Positions 12,774 to 15,862 of a stretch of DNA of 15,862 nt are shown piece by piece; within the stretch, counting starts at the first letter, position 1, and each line of letters opens with the position of its first letter. The DNA comes from JBJEQG01 sp051881635 (GTDB taxonomy: Bacteria > Bacillota > Clostridia > Oscillospirales > Acutalibacteraceae). The stretch is taken from contig JBJEQG010000089.1 of assembly GCA_051881635.1 (NCBI GenBank), positions 1-15,862 on the forward strand. The letters are read 5' to 3'. Below the pieces are notes generated by a model that was not told the DNA's origin, searched no databases, and worked only from the letters and a program-made list of their open reading frames with translations. Both the position numbers and the translations under genes were made by a program.

Positions 12774-12893
12774 AGGAAACGCTGAATAAATAAAAATTCT
12801 GCGATTATAGCCCAGTGATAATTTATATCACCAATTCAATAATTAAGATTTTTTGCTATGCCTTTTGTCGGTCTGCCATGTTTTCTGTTAGCT
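12774..12893 (-). mobile_element. Probable insertion-sequence remnant (3' end)
   Basis: On the minus strand a frame just after the XRE stop reads QANRKHGRPTKGIAKNLNY and ends at TGA (12838-12836). A basic K-H-G-R-P-T-K-G tail is typical of DDE transposase C-termini. After it come about 60 non-coding bases ending in ATTTATTCAGCGTTTCCTTA, which look like an IS terminal repeat. No transposase body or second end is present, so only a deletion remnant remains. The family is not identified. Confidence 0.4.
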
Positions 12894-12896
12894 TGA

Positions 12897-13406
12897 TTAT
12901 TTCCTTCCAAAATCATCATAAGCATTCTTTTCAACATAAGTCATCATTGTATTATTTCTCCAACCGTGTGCTAATACTAACATCAAAATAGCCGCATAAA
13001 TCATCAATGAATTTTTCATAACACATCCAGCAACAAAAACACCGACAATGCAGATACCAATAAAAACCATTATCGCTATATGCTCTTTCAGCCACTTCTT
13101 TTTATAAAATTTAATCTTGTCATTAAGTGTGAAACTACTATCTTTGATAGCTTGTCTAAGATTTTCCTCTGCATCCTGTTTGTATTCATCTTCATTCAGT
13201 TTCTTGCCACTCAACAACTCGTTGATGCTCACATCAAACAACTCGCTCATAGTAAGAAGAATATCAGCAGGGGGTAAATATGTTCCGGTTTCCCAACGAG
13301 ATACTGTCTTATTGGTTACACCTATCTTTTCTCCAAACTGTTCCTGAGTAAGTCCTTTCTCTTTTCTAAGTTCCGCTATGAATTTTCCTGTTTGTATTAA
13401 ATCCAT
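12897..13406 (-). CDS. XRE-family regulator with C-terminal membrane segments
   Basis: A 169-residue protein. The Cro/CI helix-turn-helix fills residues 6-60 (L-R-K-E-K-G-L-T-Q-E-Q-F-G-E, T-N-K-T-V-S-R-W-E-T-G, P-P-A-D-I-L). A charged linker follows, then two hydrophobic stretches at about 108-129 and 132-147. This layout suggests a membrane-tethered DNA-binding protein. I place the start at the ATG at 13406, with GAGGTG upstream; a longer frame to 13481 would include the promoter. It is on the same strand as, and 115 bases downstream of, the SipW-type genes, with its own likely promoter. Its targets are unknown. Confidence 0.82.
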   Translation of the reverse strand: MDLIQTGKFIAELRKEKGLTQEQFGEKIGVTNKTVSRWETGTYLPPADILLTMSELFDVSINELLSGKKLNEDEYKQDAEENLRQAIKDSSFTLNDKIKFYKKKWLKEHIAIMVFIGICIVGVFVAGCVMKNSLMIYAAILMLVLAHGWRNNTMMTYVEKNAYDDFGRK

Positions 13407-13425
13407 TTGTATCACCTCTAAGAAA

Positions 13426-13454
13426 AATATAGCAGTTCTATGCCTTTTTGTCTT
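13426..13454 (-). promoter_or_regulatory. Candidate promoter of the XRE gene
   Basis: AAGACA (13454-13449), 17-base spacer ending TGC, TATATT (13431-13426). The extended -10 compensates for a weak -35. Confidence 0.5.
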
Positions 13455-13520
13455 TACCATAAACAGCGAATCATTGGACATTCCTTATTTTAAGCCATTT
13501 TTCGCACTTTTCTAACACTA

Positions 13521-14141
13521 TTATTTTAAAAAGTCATTCCAAGCCGCTTTATAGTCGGCATATTCATTACCGTTTGAATCTGTTGTCTGTACTGATTCGG
13601 AATAAACGATAATATCGTACTGTTTTACATCATTAGCATTATCATATTCTGTTTTGACAAATGTAAAAAGTGACGGTGTGCTTTCATCAGGCTTGATAGG
13701 TTTCGTATAATAGTAGTAACCTGCAAGTTTCGTTTCATCTGAATTATCAGGCACAAATACCCAGCCGTCAGGAAGATGATTGACATAAGCAGTAGTATCA
13801 GTCATATTACGGACAGCGAAATAGTATTGTGCGGTTTCCATATCGGTATCGTTTGAAAAATACGATTTTTCACGAATAGCCTCATCAGAGAAATCCGCAT
13901 AAACTCTCACATAGCAATCCACATTACCTGTATTTGTAACGCTTATCTGCTTTTTGTATCTGGTATCTGTTGTTTGTTCGATAGGCGGAACAAAGTCCTC
14001 CGAAACTTCAACTTCGTTTTTGCCTATGGTTACAGCATTGTCAACGCTTTTATTTGCCGTAAAGTACGCCAAAGTTATGCCGATAACAGCTAAAACGACA
14101 ACAAGTGATAAAATAATCAATATCAGCTTTTTGCGTTTCAT
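13521..14141 (-). CDS. SipW/TasA-type secreted protein (second of pair)
   Basis: A 206-residue exported protein. Basic MKRKK is followed by a hydrophobic helix (about 6-24) and then GITLAYFTANKSVDNAVTIG, matching the SipW-cognate signal pattern (G-x-T-x-A-Y-F/L-T/S, then N-x-x-x-x-G). The mature part is a beta-rich domain with I-S-V-T-N-T-G-N-V-D-C-Y-V-R-V, typical of TasA/camelysin-like proteins. Such proteins are cleaved by a SipW-type signal peptidase and often form extracellular filaments. The ATG overlaps the upstream stop codon by four bases (ATGA), so translation is coupled. No peptidase and no clear terminator is visible nearby. Confidence 0.75.
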   Translation of the reverse strand: MKRKKLILIILSLVVVLAVIGITLAYFTANKSVDNAVTIGKNEVEVSEDFVPPIEQTTDTRYKKQISVTNTGNVDCYVRVYADFSDEAIREKSYFSNDTDMETAQYYFAVRNMTDTTAYVNHLPDGWVFVPDNSDETKLAGYYYYTKPIKPDESTPSLFTFVKTEYDNANDVKQYDIIVYSESVQTTDSNGNEYADYKAAWNDFLK

Positions 14142-14854
14142 TCAATAACCACCTGCCCGTTCTGCCTTGCACAAATATTGTATATGCTTTTAAGTTTGGT
14201 TTTCAGTTCCTCTAGTGTATCGGTGTCTGTCGGCAAATCAACTCCCATTAAATTATCGGATTGTATTCCACAGGCTTTTATACCAATATTTTCAACTGCG
14301 TTTTCGTCTGTTTCACCCTCAATAAAACTTTTTAACTGAATCTTATCAAAAAGTGTACTTGTTTTTTCCGACTTTGCAAGAACCTTATTATAGGCAAATA
14401 TATAGGTATTTGTGTTCGTGTATGTGCCGAGAAAAATCCAATTATTGTCATAACTAATGTTATTTTCGATAAGAGTATTTTCTGCGTTGCTTATAAGATT
14501 GAAAATCTCATTATCCTGTGGAGTATCGCTAAATTTTTGACCATTCTCATCAAGCAAAGTTACCTTTTCAATAGGCAAAGTCACAAGCATATAAACATAT
14601 TCGGGATTATCGCCAGTGTTTATAATCATAGGGTCTTTCGGGATAATGCTGTTTGAATACATAACTCTTTCGGAAGGTTTTTGCGGATAGTTTTGCTCTA
14701 CAAGGCTAAGTCTGACATCTCCGACAGAAAAAATATTTTCTGCGTCCTTATTATCCGACAGATAAGAAACCGTTATTCCGATAACAATGGCAACAAGAAG
14801 TACACACACCACCGCTATTATTATAATATTCCTTTTTGATTTTAGCTTTTGCAT
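14138..14854 (-). CDS. SipW/TasA-type secreted protein (first of pair)
   Basis: A 238-residue exported protein. MQKLKSKR leads to a hydrophobic helix (9-28) and GITVSYLSDNKDAENIFSVG, a good SipW-cognate signal. After cleavage the chain begins a beta-sandwich-like domain with V-R-L-S-L-V-E and M-I-I-N-T-G-D-N-P-E-Y-V-Y-M-L-V near residues 75-92, the strand where TasA-like proteins pass from signal to fold. AGGAGG lies five bases before the ATG. It follows the glycine-rich gene by 25 bases and overlaps the next gene by four, so the three form one operon. It may be a filament subunit or anchor; its partner differs in sequence, so they could be major and minor subunits (inference). Confidence 0.75.
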   Translation of the reverse strand: MQKLKSKRNIIIIAVVCVLLVAIVIGITVSYLSDNKDAENIFSVGDVRLSLVEQNYPQKPSERVMYSNSIIPKDPMIINTGDNPEYVYMLVTLPIEKVTLLDENGQKFSDTPQDNEIFNLISNAENTLIENNISYDNNWIFLGTYTNTNTYIFAYNKVLAKSEKTSTLFDKIQLKSFIEGETDENAVENIGIKACGIQSDNLMGVDLPTDTDTLEELKTKLKSIYNICARQNGQVVIE

Positions 14855-14879
14855 ATGTACCTCCTATTGTCCATATAAA

Positions 14880-15862
14880 TTATCCTACCAGAGTAATTCG
14901 TGCGTGACCATCACCACTATTTCCCGTCATATCGTCATCACTACTATAATCAGGCGTACTCTCGTTTCCTGCTTTCATTACTCCATTAACAAAATATTTG
15001 CCCGAATAATGAACAGCTTGTCCCGTAGGTACAATGTTAGTGCTTGTAGAGGATTCCGATATAGCGTTACAGCCGTTGTAGCCTGAAATGAATGACGAAC
15101 CGCCGCCACCGGGAGCACAGTAACCTGCACCACCGCCGCCATAGTAACCGCCACCACCACCGGCACTCTGACCTCCTCCCATAGAGGTTGAACCATTTCC
15201 TCCATAGCCAAAGCCACCCAAACCTAAACTGCTGTTATTGATAGCATAACCTGCACTTGTCTGCGTTGCTCCTGTTCCATAATAATTTTGAGCATAACTG
15301 CCAAGATTATTACTTATAAGACCTTCAAGCGTTCCACCATCACCGCCATTACCTACATAAGTCGTATAATTAGTGTTAGCTATTGCAGAACCGCCGCCAC
15401 CAGCAGCTACCATAATACGGGATTTAAGCGAATCAAAGTCGCTCCAACCGTTTGCAGATGTAGTATCCTCGACAAGTCTGATGTCAGTAGCACCTCCGCC
15501 AGACCTTGCTTGATTATATATATCATTCTCTTTGCCACCGCCATTCCAACCTGCTTCTGTTGCATTAGAGTCATCTGACGCTTGACCTCCAACATAAATA
15601 TAAAGTGTTGTACCTTTATTAAGATAAATCAATCCCTGTGTATATGCACCTTTACCACCAAATACCGTTATTTCTTGGGTAGAGTGTTTAGTATTGCCGC
15701 CACTTGCACCCCAACACTCTATATTATAGTAGCCGTCCTTTGGAGCGGTAAATGTTTGCACATTGCCTGTGTAGTCAAATTCTTCGCTTTCACAAGGAGC
15801 GATATATGTTATGCGTGCATAGCCGTTACCTGTATGACCTGTTTCGGTTGTGCCGTCAGGGG
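14880..15862 (-). CDS. Gly_rich-domain surface protein (partial, N-terminus missing)
   Basis: The last 326 residues of a longer protein; the frame is open to the right edge. Visible residues 8-20 read GHTGNGYARITYI, the end of one glycine-rich domain, and a second full domain follows from FDYTGN, through V-Q-T-F-T-A-P-K-D-G-Y-Y-N-I-E-C-W-G-A-S-G-G, to the closing GNSGDGHARITLVG. Long Gly-Gly tracts (for example GGGGGYYGGGGAGY) lie in the middle. The repeated domain ends show at least two tandem copies. This pattern fits the Gly_rich family seen in bacterial surface or adhesin-like proteins. A GTG inside the frame at 15761 is not a start. No cell-wall sorting signal is seen at the C-terminus. 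It is upstream in the operon with two SipW-type proteins, so it may decorate or assemble with their fibres (inference). Confidence 0.75.
   Translation of the reverse strand, partial: PDGTTETGHTGNGYARITYIAPCESEEFDYTGNVQTFTAPKDGYYNIECWGASGGNTKHSTQEITVFGGKGAYTQGLIYLNKGTTLYIYVGGQASDDSNATEAGWNGGGKENDIYNQARSGGGATDIRLVEDTTSANGWSDFDSLKSRIMVAAGGGGSAIANTNYTTYVGNGGDGGTLEGLISNNLGSYAQNYYGTGATQTSAGYAINNSSLGLGGFGYGGNGSTSMGGGQSAGGGGGYYGGGGAGYCAPGGGGSSFISGYNGCNAISESSTSTNIVPTGQAVHYSGKYFVNGVMKAGNESTPDYSSDDDMTGNSGDGHARITLVG

Overview
The window looks like a low-GC Bacillota chromosome, most likely an anaerobic gut Clostridia lineage (Oscillospirales/Lachnospirales level; inferred, not tested). The reasons are the gene order CIRCE-hrcA-grpE-dnaK-dnaJ, a DnaK of Gram-positive length, strong AGGAGG ribosome sites, AT-rich spacers with sigma-A type promoters, and gut-Firmicute accessory genes (NADAR, ADP-ribosylglycohydrolase, SipW-type secreted proteins, Gly_rich surface protein). 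Almost everything is on the minus strand; only the SseB-like gene at 5206-5664 is on plus.

Layout. 1-51: 5' end of a minus-strand gene, possibly NUDIX. 117-286: a 170-bp MITE-like element with 14-bp terminal inverted repeats and four internal hairpins, lying between that gene and a NADAR gene (308-802). 959-2512: a two-gene operon of a Crp/Fnr-type regulator and an aldo/keto reductase. 2593-3374: no long gene, but an array of 17-18 residue amphipathic micro-ORFs, four of them led by a near-identical promoter cassette; some copies are intact and others carry a frameshift or a nonsense codon. 3475-4374: extended-SDR epimerase-like gene. 4500-5039: ECF transporter S component. 5206-5664 (+): SseB-like protein. 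5715-6509: ADP-ribosylglycohydrolase. 6597-7446: rplM-rpsI. 7730-12600: dnaJ, dnaK, grpE, hrcA and a perfect CIRCE operator. About 12774-12893: probable insertion-sequence remnant. 12897-13406: XRE regulator with two membrane segments. 13521-15862: an operon of a glycine-rich surface protein (N-terminus outside the window) and two SipW/TasA-type secreted proteins.

How the parts work together. HrcA with CIRCE should control the GrpE-DnaK-DnaJ chaperone machine, and dnaJ also appears to have its own promoter. L13 and S9 form the usual ribosomal pair with a strong promoter and terminator. The NADAR gene, the ADP-ribosylglycohydrolase and perhaps the partial NUDIX gene all belong to families that act on ADP-ribose or NAD-related compounds, although only the NADAR and NUDIX genes are adjacent. 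The right-hand operon probably builds an extracellular filament or surface structure.

The most unusual region is the micropeptide array. Its pattern (independent promoter per peptide, strong ribosome sites, recent tandem duplication and decay of some copies) resembles a family of phenol-soluble-modulin-like, antimicrobial or signalling peptides. The function is unknown and cannot be assigned from sequence alone.
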